Assembly: GCF_005217615.1 (NCBI RefSeq)
Contig: NZ_SZNK01000001.1
Coordinates: forward strand, 3,250,501 to 3,314,500
Origin: Brevibacillus antibioticus
Lineage (GTDB): Bacteria > Bacillota > Bacilli > Brevibacillales > Brevibacillaceae
DNA length: 64,000 nucleotides
Direction: 5' to 3'
Every line of letters starts with the position of its first letter. Within the stretch, counting starts at the first letter, position 1. Positions 35,115 through 42,840 of the stretch are shown piece after piece. The notes under the pieces are model-generated. The model was given only the letters and a program-made list of their open reading frames with translations, was not told where the DNA came from and made no database searches. Made by a program: the position numbers and the translations under genes.

Positions 35115-35945
35115 TTATGGGGTACCAACGTTGATAAACGGATTAGCTCCACCTGTTACGTTTGGCAGCTTTCCATCCCATTTGCGGATGGCTTCGAGTT
35201 GCGCCTCAATCTGTCTGAGCTGAATCAGCTCTGGCGTAACCTCTTGCTTTTGCAGACGCAGTGCTTGTGCCTGTGCTTCTGCTCTCGTGATTTCTTGCTC
35301 TTTCTCGATCTTGATCCGCTCCAAGTCCAGCTTCGATTTGAGCGCTTGCTGCTCAGCTACCTGCTTGGATTCAATGGCGCGGTTGAATTCATCACTGAAA
35401 GTAAACTCGCGAATATTGATTTCATCGAGGATGATGTTATAGTTTGCCAGCTTTTTATGCAGGACTTCTTTTACCTTTTGGCTGACCTCGGAACGTTTGG
35501 ATATCAGTTCTTCTGCTGTGTATTGAGCCGTCACCGCTTTAAATGATTCGGCAATGGCAGGATCAACAATTCGGCTATTGTACTCCAATCCCACTTGCTG
35601 ATACAGCTTATTGACATTTTCTGCATCCAAATGATGGTTAACGGCAATCGTCGTGGATACGGTTTGCAAGTCACGTGAAGCAGAAGTTTGGCTCATTTCT
35701 GATTTTTGTACTCGCACTTCCATCGGCACCACGGTTTGGATGAACGGAATTTTAAAATGCATGCCCTCTTGCAGCACTTTTGGCTGTACCGCTCCCAGCT
35801 GCAGCACAACTCCACTATGCCCTGCGGAAATAATCGTAAAGGATTGTGTGCTAAGGAAGACCAACACGACCAGTATCACAATCGTTGCGATCAGCTTTCC
35901 TCCGGCTTGAAAGGGACTCATTTTTACAACATTTTTGTCGCTCAT
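35115..35945 (-). CDS. Prohibitin-like SPFH-domain protein
   Basis: 276 aa. One N-terminal membrane helix (about 16-36), then an SPFH domain (A-G-H-S-G-V-V-L-Q-L-G-A-V and P-F-I-Q-T-V-V-P-M-E-V-R-V) and a long helical region (E-S-K-Q-V-A-E-Q-Q-A-L-K-S-K ... E-I-T-R-A-E-A-Q-A-Q-A). It resembles mitochondrial-type prohibitins, which form ring scaffolds on membranes, more than floT. Role in this organism unknown. Monocistronic. Confidence 0.85.
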   Translation of the reverse strand: MSDKNVVKMSPFQAGGKLIATIVILVVLVFLSTQSFTIISAGHSGVVLQLGAVQPKVLQEGMHFKIPFIQTVVPMEVRVQKSEMSQTSASRDLQTVSTTIAVNHHLDAENVNKLYQQVGLEYNSRIVDPAIAESFKAVTAQYTAEELISKRSEVSQKVKEVLHKKLANYNIILDEINIREFTFSDEFNRAIESKQVAEQQALKSKLDLERIKIEKEQEITRAEAQAQALRLQKQEVTPELIQLRQIEAQLEAIRKWDGKLPNVTGGANPFINVGTP

Positions 35946-36031
35946 ATTCGACCTCCCACTATCTATACATGCTCATTCATTTATACGAGAGAGTGGGCGG
36001 TAAGTTTCAAGAAATTTATGAAAAATACATG

Positions 36032-36247
36032 TCATGAGCGCTCTGCTTTCGAAGCTTCTAAAAGAACATGCGCCATTCGCTCTGCCTCGATTTTGCATAG
36101 CTCAAATTCAACTTCACCAGATACATGCGAAATCAATTGGATGACTTCCTCACACCTATGATTGCATATTAAAAACTGTCCCCACCGCACTTCCGAACGT
36201 GGTACCTTGCGGGAGGAAAAGCCGCTTTGAAAGCCGCCAAGACTCAT
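36032..36247 (-). CDS. Small hypothetical protein, 71 aa
   Basis: The ATG at 36245-36247 has GGAGATGAG ten bases upstream. The protein reads V-R-W-G-Q-F-L-I-C-N-H-R-C-E-E-V and E-F-E-L-C-K-I-E-A-E-R-M-A-H-V-L-L-E-A, mostly helical with three cysteines. No family recognised. Confidence 0.4.
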   Translation of the reverse strand: MSLGGFQSGFSSRKVPRSEVRWGQFLICNHRCEEVIQLISHVSGEVEFELCKIEAERMAHVLLEASKAERS

Positions 36248-36383
36248 TTTTTCTCATCTCCATCCAAAAAACAATCTACGCCTCCCTCTCATCTTACCCT
36301 TTCTTTCGCAATCAAGGAAAAGATGTTTATTGAAGGAGCTCCTCTTTCTCACTACTATAGAGACAAGAAGGGAGATGATTCAT

Positions 36384-36470
36384 ATGCTACACCCTTATGT
36401 ACGAAGAGCTGATTACGGCTCTGAGCAAAGAGTTCCCCTTTCTCTTGGTTCAGAGCCTTCCCCCTATTGA
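36384..36470 (+). CDS. Possible 28-residue leader peptide before the CD3324 gene
   Basis: GGGAGATGATTCAT-ATG opens M-L-H-P-Y-V-R-R-A-D-Y-G and ends S-E-P-S-P-Y. The second half lies over a stem-loop (36417-36457), so ribosome movement would affect its folding. It may simply be chance. Confidence 0.25.
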   Translation: MLHPYVRRADYGSEQRVPLSLGSEPSPY

Positions 36471-36529
36471 GTTGAGGATCTCTTTGCTCATCTATATACG
36501 CACATCACGCTATATAGACAGGAGCAAAG
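36417..36529 (+). promoter_or_regulatory. Structured leader: two hairpins, the second burying the ribosome-binding site
   Basis: Hairpin 1 pairs GGCTCTGA (36417-36424) with TCAGAGCC (36450-36457), extended by AAAGAG/CTCTT. Hairpin 2 pairs CTTTGCTC (36482-36489) with GAGCAAAG (36522-36529) and CTATATA (36492-36498) with TATATAG (36511-36517). The ribosome-binding site AGGAG of the next gene lies at 36520-36524, partly inside the stem, four to eight bases ahead of its loop-free ATG at 36533. A translational switch is plausible. Confidence 0.5.
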
Positions 36530-36532
36530 CAC

Positions 36533-36799
36533 ATGAAATACAAAAATGCACAAGACCTCTTGCCAGACGATTTGCTGCGGCAAGTTCAGCATTATGTACA
36601 AGGAAGTTACTTGTACATCCCGATCCACCACGAAAACAAACGACAATGGGGCGCCTCCACAGACACAAAGCAATGGCTAAGCGAGCGCAATCAAGCGATT
36701 TGGCAGGCATATCGCAAAGGAGCGTCTGTCAAAATGCTCGCCCAGAAACACTACTTAACCGAACACAGTATTCGGCGCATTATTCGTGGACATAAATGA
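36533..36799 (+). CDS. CD3324 family (Mor-like helix-turn-helix) protein
   Basis: 88 aa. The opening MKYKNAQDLLPDDLLRQVQ, then QGSYLYIPIHHENKRQWG and the late helix-turn-helix Y-R-K-G-A-S-V-K-M-L-A-Q-K-H-Y-L-T-E-H-S-I-R-R-I match the CD3324 family of small DNA-binding proteins in Firmicutes. Targets are unknown. A structured leader lies directly upstream. The MBL and methyltransferase genes follow on the same strand. Confidence 0.8.
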   Translation: MKYKNAQDLLPDDLLRQVQHYVQGSYLYIPIHHENKRQWGASTDTKQWLSERNQAIWQAYRKGASVKMLAQKHYLTEHSIRRIIRGHK

Positions 36800-36882
36800 G
36801 ACAGAGAAAAGGTCGACCGTGTGTCTGCTCTACTCTTGCGTTACACTCCTTTTTAAGATCAGTCAGTCAGGAGGGACAACGT

Positions 36883-37641
36883 ATGAACCAGATTCACTTT
36901 CTCGCCATTTCGTTTATGTACAATGGATCTGCACAGGTCATTACCCCGATGCTGCTACAGGATGAGCATGAACTGATCCTTGTAGATTGTGGTTATCCGG
37001 ATTTTTTGCCACTGCTTCAGGAGGCTGTACACAAGCAACAGCTAACGCTCGACGATCTTACGAAGGTCATTGTCACGCACCACGATATGGATCATATCGG
37101 TTCTTTGGCAGCGTTAAAACGAGCCTATCCGCAAATCGAAATCATCGCCTACGAATCCGAAGCACCTTACATCGCCGGACAAAAGTCATCTTTGCGATTG
37201 GAGCAAGCGCAAGCAACTCTGGACCATCTGTCGTCGGGTGAAAAGCAGCACGCTGAGGAATTTATCCGCTTTTTGCAGTCCATCGAGCCCACTGCGGTTG
37301 ATCGAACCGTAACGAATCACGAACGCCTGCCTTGGTGCGGCGGCATCGAGATCCTTCACACACCTGGACATATGCCGGGACATATTTCGTTGTATTTGAT
37401 CGCAAGCAAAACGCTGATTGCCGGAGATGCTGTTGTGATCGAAAACGGTAGACTCGAAATCGCCAATCCGGCCTATACGCTGGATATGCAGGAAGCGATT
37501 CGCTCTGTCCGCCACTTGCTCGATTATGACATCGAGCAGGTCATTTGCTATCACGGTGGAGCGTTTCAGGGGGACGTCAAGCAAGCGCTGCGGGAACTGA
37601 TCCAAGCTTACGACCCGACCCGGGAGGTTTTGAACGGATGA
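36883..37641 (+). CDS. Metallo-beta-lactamase fold protein
   Basis: 252 aa. VTHHDMDHIGSLAALK holds the HxHxDH-like motif in the variant HHDMDH; H-T-P-G-H-M-P-G-H-I and A-G-D-A-V-V supply further ligands, and the last histidine is in V-I-C-Y-H-G-G. The ATG at 36883 follows AGGAGGGAC. It overlaps the methyltransferase start in ATGA. The family includes quorum-quenching lactonases and thioesterases; the substrate is not known. Confidence 0.82.
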   Translation: MNQIHFLAISFMYNGSAQVITPMLLQDEHELILVDCGYPDFLPLLQEAVHKQQLTLDDLTKVIVTHHDMDHIGSLAALKRAYPQIEIIAYESEAPYIAGQKSSLRLEQAQATLDHLSSGEKQHAEEFIRFLQSIEPTAVDRTVTNHERLPWCGGIEILHTPGHMPGHISLYLIASKTLIAGDAVVIENGRLEIANPAYTLDMQEAIRSVRHLLDYDIEQVICYHGGAFQGDVKQALRELIQAYDPTREVLNG

Positions 37642-38375
37642 AACAGAACAAATACGATGAGCCAGGTTTTTTCACCACATACAGTCGACTGGCTCGTTCG
37701 GTTGAGGGACTGAACGCCGCGGGAGAATGGCACGCGTTTCGGGAGCTACTGCCTTCCCTTCGCGAGAAAAAGGTCCTCGATCTTGGCTGTGGCTTCGGCT
37801 GGCACTGCCGATATGCGCGTGAGCAGCAGGCACGCTCCGTTGTAGGGGTGGACCTTTCCGAAAAAATGTTGGCTCGTGCTCGAGAGACTACAACTGATCC
37901 CGCCATCGAGTATCTGCGCCTTCCGATTGAAGACATTGATTTTGCTCCAGAGGAATTCGAAGTCGTTATTAGCTCCTTAGCCATCCATTATGTGAAGCGC
38001 TTTGATTTGCTTTGCCAACGTGTTTATCACTGTCTTGCTCCTGGAGGTGCCTTCGTTTTCTCCGTGGAGCATCCCGTCTTCACCGCTCTGGCTGAACAGA
38101 ACTGGCATTACGGACCCGGGGGTGAGCGCTTGCATTGGCCAGTAGACAACTATCAGCAGGAAGGCATCCGGCATACCACCTTTCTGGATCATGAAGTCGT
38201 TAAGTATCACCGAACGTTTTCGAGCTATATGAACGATCTCCTTGCTGCCGGATTTCACCTAACAAAAGTCGCTGAACCTGGTCCTCCTGAAGAAATGCTG
38301 GATATACCCGGGATGCGAGACGAACTCCGTCGGCCGCTCTTCTTGTTGATCGCCGCCAGCAAACAAGCATCCTAA
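37638..38375 (+). CDS. Class I SAM-dependent methyltransferase
   Basis: 245 aa. Motif I is VLDLGCGFGWHCRYA, then V-V-G-V-D-L-S-E-K-M-L, and the post-I segment V-V-I-S-S-L-A-I-H-Y-V. It resembles small-molecule methyltransferases of the UbiE/COQ5 group. Its ATG overlaps the MBL stop, so translation is coupled. The substrate is unknown. Confidence 0.82.
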   Translation: MKQNKYDEPGFFTTYSRLARSVEGLNAAGEWHAFRELLPSLREKKVLDLGCGFGWHCRYAREQQARSVVGVDLSEKMLARARETTTDPAIEYLRLPIEDIDFAPEEFEVVISSLAIHYVKRFDLLCQRVYHCLAPGGAFVFSVEHPVFTALAEQNWHYGPGGERLHWPVDNYQQEGIRHTTFLDHEVVKYHRTFSSYMNDLLAAGFHLTKVAEPGPPEEMLDIPGMRDELRRPLFLLIAASKQAS

Positions 38376-38380
38376 CCGTT

Positions 38381-38430
38381 AAAAAAGCACCCCGTCCTCC
38401 ACGTCATTTCCGTGTTTGGACGGGGTGCTC
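38381..38430. terminator. Bidirectional terminator
   Basis: AGCACCCCGTCC (38386-38397) and GGACGGGGTGCT (38418-38429) between convergent genes. Confidence 0.8.
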
Positions 38431-38432
38431 TG

Positions 38433-40274
38433 TTATTCCCCAGCAACCTCCAGATTTTTAAACTGGTTGTAAAACAATTGATAATAGGTACCTTTTTGCT
38501 CGATAAGTTCGTCATGACTGCCCTTTTCCACGATTTCTCCCCGATCTACGACCATAATCGTGTCGGCATCCCGAATCGTGTTAAGCCTGTGTGCAATCAC
38601 AAAACTCGTGCGCCCCTCCATAATGGTGAGGAGCGCATCCTGGATGTTTAACTCAGTCCGTGTGTCAATGCTACTTGTCGCCTCGTCGAGTATGAGCAGC
38701 GACGGCTTGGCGAGTATAACGCGGGCAATCGCCAAAAGCTGGCGTTGTCCCTGACTCAGGTTATCCCCATTTTCAGTCAGCATCGTATCATAACGCATCG
38801 GTAGCCGATTGATGAACACGTCCGCATTCGCCATTTTCGCAGCGGCTACTACCTCCGTATCTGTCGCGTCCGGCTTGCCATACATAATATTTTCTTTAAT
38901 GGTACCCGAAAACAAATACGTATCCTGCAAAACAAAGCCAAAGCTGCGCCGCAAGCTGTCCCGCGAATACTCCCGAATGTCTTTTCCATCCAAATAAATC
39001 GTACCCGAGGTCACATCGTAAAACCGCGTGAGCAAATTCACAATGGTGGTTTTGCCTGCACCCGTCGGACCGACTAGCGCGATCGTGCTCCCTGCCTGTG
39101 CCTCGAAGCTAATATTTTTCAAAATCGGTTGATCTGGACGATAGCCAAAGCTGACCTGATCAAAAACGACGTGACCCTTGGGCTGTGCAAGCACAGTGGC
39201 ACCCGGAGAATCCAATGGCTCCTCTCGTTCATCCAATACCTCAAACACCCGCTCCGCGCCAGCAACACCGGATTGAAGCACATTGAAAATGTTTGCGAGG
39301 TCATTCAGCGGACGGACAAACTGTCGGGAATAGCTGAGAAAGCTCGCAATCACACCGACTGTGATCAATCCTTTTACAGCGAGTACGCCTCCGACAATCG
39401 CTACCATGGCAAAGCCGAGGTTGTTAATCACGTTCATGATCGGCATGAGAAAGCCCGTCCATACCTGTGCCTTCATCCCGACCTTGCAGAGCCGGTCATT
39501 GATCGTCGTAAAATCCTCAATGGCCTTTTGCTCATAATTGAAGGCCTGCACCACCTGAATGCCTGAAATCTTCTCTTCAATGTGCCCATTTAGCTTACCC
39601 AGCTCCATCTGCTGATTTTTGAACAGGACACTCGTGCGTTTGGCAATCGTGCGTGTGAGCAGGAATACAAGCGGCACCGTGATCAGGCATGCGAGTGTCA
39701 GGATTGGAGACAAGACGAGCATCATCACCAGCGAACCGAGGAGCACGATCCCTCCTGACATCAACTGCGTTGTAGATTGAGAGATCGAGTTGCTAACATT
39801 GTCGATATCATTCGTGAGCCTGCTCATCAGCTCCCCATGCGTACGCGAATCGAAATAAGCAATCGGCAGCTTTTGTAGCTTGTCAAAAAGGGCTTGCCTC
39901 AGATTCGTGACGATCCGTTGCGAGATACCCGCCATCAACCAGCTTTGCAAAAACGTCAGTGCCCCATCGAAGATGTAGGAGCCGAGCAAGGCAAGAATGA
40001 TGATAGACAAAAAGCTAAGAGCTTCCTCGCCACCTGTCATCGCATCAATTGACTTTCCGATCAAATAAGGCGCAGACAGCATGAGGAGTGCATCGACTAA
40101 AACAATGGCAAATACAATCGGCAGCAGCTTTTTTTCTTTGCCAAAAGCTTGCCAGAGCCTTTTTAGCGTAGCCGAGAAATTCTTGGGCTTACTCACTGGA
40201 CCTCTAGCAGCACCATGTCCAAAGCCTCGTCCAGGTCTCGGTGAAAAGACAGGCTGTTGCTTCTGTTGACTCAC
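38433..40274 (-). CDS. ABC exporter half-transporter, subunit with canonical Walker B
   Basis: 613 aa. Six membrane helices follow a ~40-residue Gly/Arg-rich N-terminal tail (PRPGRGFGHGAARGP). The nucleotide-binding domain has Walker A GPTGAGKTT, Walker B LLILDEATSSID and the variant signature LSQGQ. The catalytic glutamate is present. With the next gene it forms a heterodimeric exporter of the BmrCD/LmrCD/TM287-288 type, in which one ATP site is degenerate. Likely drug or lipid export; in B. subtilis YfiB/YfiC is the nearest recalled layout. Confidence 0.9.
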   Translation of the reverse strand: MSQQKQQPVFSPRPGRGFGHGAARGPVSKPKNFSATLKRLWQAFGKEKKLLPIVFAIVLVDALLMLSAPYLIGKSIDAMTGGEEALSFLSIIILALLGSYIFDGALTFLQSWLMAGISQRIVTNLRQALFDKLQKLPIAYFDSRTHGELMSRLTNDIDNVSNSISQSTTQLMSGGIVLLGSLVMMLVLSPILTLACLITVPLVFLLTRTIAKRTSVLFKNQQMELGKLNGHIEEKISGIQVVQAFNYEQKAIEDFTTINDRLCKVGMKAQVWTGFLMPIMNVINNLGFAMVAIVGGVLAVKGLITVGVIASFLSYSRQFVRPLNDLANIFNVLQSGVAGAERVFEVLDEREEPLDSPGATVLAQPKGHVVFDQVSFGYRPDQPILKNISFEAQAGSTIALVGPTGAGKTTIVNLLTRFYDVTSGTIYLDGKDIREYSRDSLRRSFGFVLQDTYLFSGTIKENIMYGKPDATDTEVVAAAKMANADVFINRLPMRYDTMLTENGDNLSQGQRQLLAIARVILAKPSLLILDEATSSIDTRTELNIQDALLTIMEGRTSFVIAHRLNTIRDADTIMVVDRGEIVEKGSHDELIEQKGTYYQLFYNQFKNLEVAGE

Positions 40275-40275
40275 C

Positions 40276-42006
40276 TTACTTCACCTCCCGGCCGATTTGT
40301 GACTGAAAGATTTCCTGATAGACCTGGCAAGAGGTCATCAACTCGTCATGCGTACCAATACCAGCAACTTCTCCATTGTCGAGTACGATGATTTTATCCG
40401 CATCCATGACGGACGTAATCCGTTGTGCGATCAAGATGCAGGTGAGGCCAGCCGCATAGGCTCGAAGCGCCTCCTTCATCTTCCCTTCTGTCGCCACATC
40501 TACCGCACTTGTACTGTCATCGAGAATGAGGATTTCCGGCTTTTTCACCAAGGCTCTGGCTATGGAAATACGCTGCTTCTGTCCTCCAGAGAAGTTGACT
40601 CCTCCCTGCCCTACGCGTGTCTCATAGCCTTCTGGAGTGGCGGAGATGAATTCGTGAGCCTGCGCCATACGTGCCGCTTGCTCGACCTCCTCGTAGGTCG
40701 CCTCTGCCTTTCCCCAACGAATGTTTTCCATCACCGTGCCTGTAAACAGCATTGTTTTTTGCGGTACAATCGCCATTTTTTCACGTAATCGCTTGGGTTC
40801 GATGTCTCGTACATCCATGTCATCTACCCGAATCGTGCCTTCCGTTACATCGTAGAACCGTGGGATCAAGCCAACCAGACTGCTTTTTCCAGAGCCTGTC
40901 GACCCGATAATCCCGACGGTCTCCCCAGGCAGACAAGTAAACGAAATCTGCTTGAGCACTAGCTGGCCGCCCTCTCCATCATATGAGAAGCTAACCTGCT
41001 CGAAGTCGATGCGTCCCTTTTTGCCTGGGAGCTCGTGAGGTTGTTCCTCTTTCCAGCTCATTTGGTTTTTCTCAGCAAATACTTCCCCGATGCGTCCCGC
41101 CGATGCTTTGGCCCGGACAAACATGTTAAATACTAAGGAAATCATCATGAGTGAAAACAAAATTTGGGTCATGTAGTTCGTAAACGTGATGATATGACCG
41201 ACCTCGATGCTTCCTTGTTCTACGCCAAGCCCCCCAAGCCAGAGGACCGCGACAATTCCGAGGTTCATCGTCAGCATGATCGCGGGACTGAAGACGGACA
41301 TCACCCGCGTAGCCGATACCGATTTAGATTGCAGCTCTTCGTTTGCCCGTATAAACTTGCCACGCTCAAAATCAAAGCGATTGAACGCCTTAACAACTCG
41401 TACGCCAGATAAATACTCGCGCATCGCACCGTTCACCCTGTCAAGTGCTTGCTGTACCTTCAGAAAGAACGGAAAACCGATTTTCATGTTCAAGAAAATA
41501 AACAGCCCCACAATGGGCACGACAATGGCGAGAATCACAGCCAAATCCACGTTCAATTGGGTTGCCATAAACAACCCGCCGATGCACATCAACGGCGCTT
41601 TGACGAATATTCGCATCATGCCGTTTACAAACATCTGTACTTGATTGACATCATTGGTCAGACGTGTCACGAGCGAGGCTCTGTCGAACTTGTTCAAGTT
41701 TTCAAAGGATAAGCTTTGTACTTTTGAAAACAAATCTGCACGCAGCTGCGCACCAAAGTTTTGCGAGACGTATGTGGCTAGCACATTGCGGATCGATGCC
41801 GCGACTGCCCCCAACGCCGTTACGAGCAGCATCAGCCCTCCTGTCTTAAGCACGTAGTCCATATCCCGGTTTGCTACACCTATATCAATGATGTGCGACA
41901 GGATCGTCGGCTGCAAAAGATCACACACCGCCTCCAACGCTAAGAAAAACATGGAAATCCCGGCGACTACGCCGTATTTTTTTATGTATGTTGTGTAGAA
42001 GCGCAT
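40276..42006 (-). CDS. ABC exporter half-transporter, subunit with degenerate Walker B
   Basis: 576 aa. Six helices and a nucleotide-binding domain with Walker A GSTGSGKSS, canonical signature FSGGQ, and Walker B ILILDDSTSAVD, in which the catalytic glutamate is aspartate. This complements the LSQGQ signature of the partner, so the combined degenerate site is formed by this Walker B and the partner's signature. The gene ends one base before the partner starts. Confidence 0.9.
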   Translation of the reverse strand: MRFYTTYIKKYGVVAGISMFFLALEAVCDLLQPTILSHIIDIGVANRDMDYVLKTGGLMLLVTALGAVAASIRNVLATYVSQNFGAQLRADLFSKVQSLSFENLNKFDRASLVTRLTNDVNQVQMFVNGMMRIFVKAPLMCIGGLFMATQLNVDLAVILAIVVPIVGLFIFLNMKIGFPFFLKVQQALDRVNGAMREYLSGVRVVKAFNRFDFERGKFIRANEELQSKSVSATRVMSVFSPAIMLTMNLGIVAVLWLGGLGVEQGSIEVGHIITFTNYMTQILFSLMMISLVFNMFVRAKASAGRIGEVFAEKNQMSWKEEQPHELPGKKGRIDFEQVSFSYDGEGGQLVLKQISFTCLPGETVGIIGSTGSGKSSLVGLIPRFYDVTEGTIRVDDMDVRDIEPKRLREKMAIVPQKTMLFTGTVMENIRWGKAEATYEEVEQAARMAQAHEFISATPEGYETRVGQGGVNFSGGQKQRISIARALVKKPEILILDDSTSAVDVATEGKMKEALRAYAAGLTCILIAQRITSVMDADKIIVLDNGEVAGIGTHDELMTSCQVYQEIFQSQIGREVK

Positions 42007-42089
42007 CCGTTCACCCCATCTTTGTTTCTACGTACAAGATAACGCTTAGCTAGCGAAATGTCACGAGTGATTGTCTAATGTGATCCGTC

Positions 42090-42192
42090 TCGTCCGCGTA
42101 GAGAACCATCAGCCGATGACATTTTTGAGCCTACGAAGTTGCTGACGTTCTTTGACCCAGACGGGAATCCACTTGGGATGTGCCAGTATTGA
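42090..42192 (+). pseudogene. 3' remnant of a VOC gene
   Basis: The plus strand encodes D-D-I-F-E-P-T-K-L-L-T-F-F-D-P-D-G-N-P-L-G-M-C-Q-Y and stop. F-x-D-P-D-G-N is the closing strand of VOC domains. No start or first half is present. A complete VOC gene lies just beyond on the other strand. Confidence 0.5.
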
Positions 42193-42198
42193 CAAAAA

Positions 42199-42242
42199 GG
42201 GCAAAAAGCCGGAATCCCTCTTCGATCCCATGCTTTTTGCCC
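42199..42242. terminator. Stem-loop beyond the VOC gene
   Basis: GGGCAAAAAGC (42199-42209) and GCTTTTTGCCC (42232-42242) are perfect 11-bp inverted repeats. It lies past the minus-strand VOC stop and past the plus-strand remnant. Confidence 0.55.
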
Positions 42243-42263
42243 TCATTTCTTTTTCGCAAACGG

Positions 42264-42677
42264 TTATTCCTGCGAAGTCGCTTGATCCATATACAAGAAC
42301 TCCCACAGATGTCCGTCCAAATCTTGAAAGCTCCAGCTGTACATGAAGCCGTGGTCAATCGGATCTTTCGATGGTGTTGCGCCCGCGGCTAATGCTTTGC
42401 TTACGATCTCATCGACTTGCTCTCTGCTGTCCGCAGACAAGGCGACAATGACCTCGGTACTTCTGGTTGCATCCGTCAGCTCTTTTTTCGTAAACGTTTG
42501 GAAAAACTCTTCGACAAGCAACATGGCAAAAATGTTTTCGCTGATCACCAGGCATGCTGCATTTTGATCCGTAAATTGCGGGTTAAATTCATAGCCGATT
42601 GCCGTAAAAAAGTCGATCGACTTGTTGAGGTCTTTCACTGGTAAATTGACGAAAATCTGTTTGGATTGCAAAGCCAT
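42264..42677 (-). CDS. VOC family protein
   Basis: 137 aa single VOC domain: FVNLPVKDLNKSIDFFTAIG, then F-A-M-L-L-V-E-E-F-F and D-H-G-F-M-Y-S-W-S-F-Q-D-L-D-G-H-L-W-E. It belongs to the PhnB/YaeR-like subgroup often annotated as lactoylglutathione lyase-like; the substrate is unknown. AGGAGG precedes the ATG. Confidence 0.85.
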   Translation of the reverse strand: MALQSKQIFVNLPVKDLNKSIDFFTAIGYEFNPQFTDQNAACLVISENIFAMLLVEEFFQTFTKKELTDATRSTEVIVALSADSREQVDEIVSKALAAGATPSKDPIDHGFMYSWSFQDLDGHLWEFLYMDQATSQE

Positions 42678-42783
42678 GTGTGATTCCTCCTCGGGTTTGT
42701 TTTTCCTTGATGTCTATATCCTAGCATTCCCGATTGCGCGAGGCTTCTTATGGATTGCTATTTTGCCAGGAAGGTAAGTTCAT

Positions 42784-42816
42784 TAAAAATGACACCTACT
42801 GAATGTAGGAGTCATT
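42784..42816 (-). terminator. Terminator of the MacB-type ABC operon
   Basis: On the minus strand AATGACTCCTAC-ATTCA-GTAGGTGTCATT followed by TTTTA. Confidence 0.75.
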
Positions 42817-42840
42817 CTTTAGGGTACATGTTCCATGACA

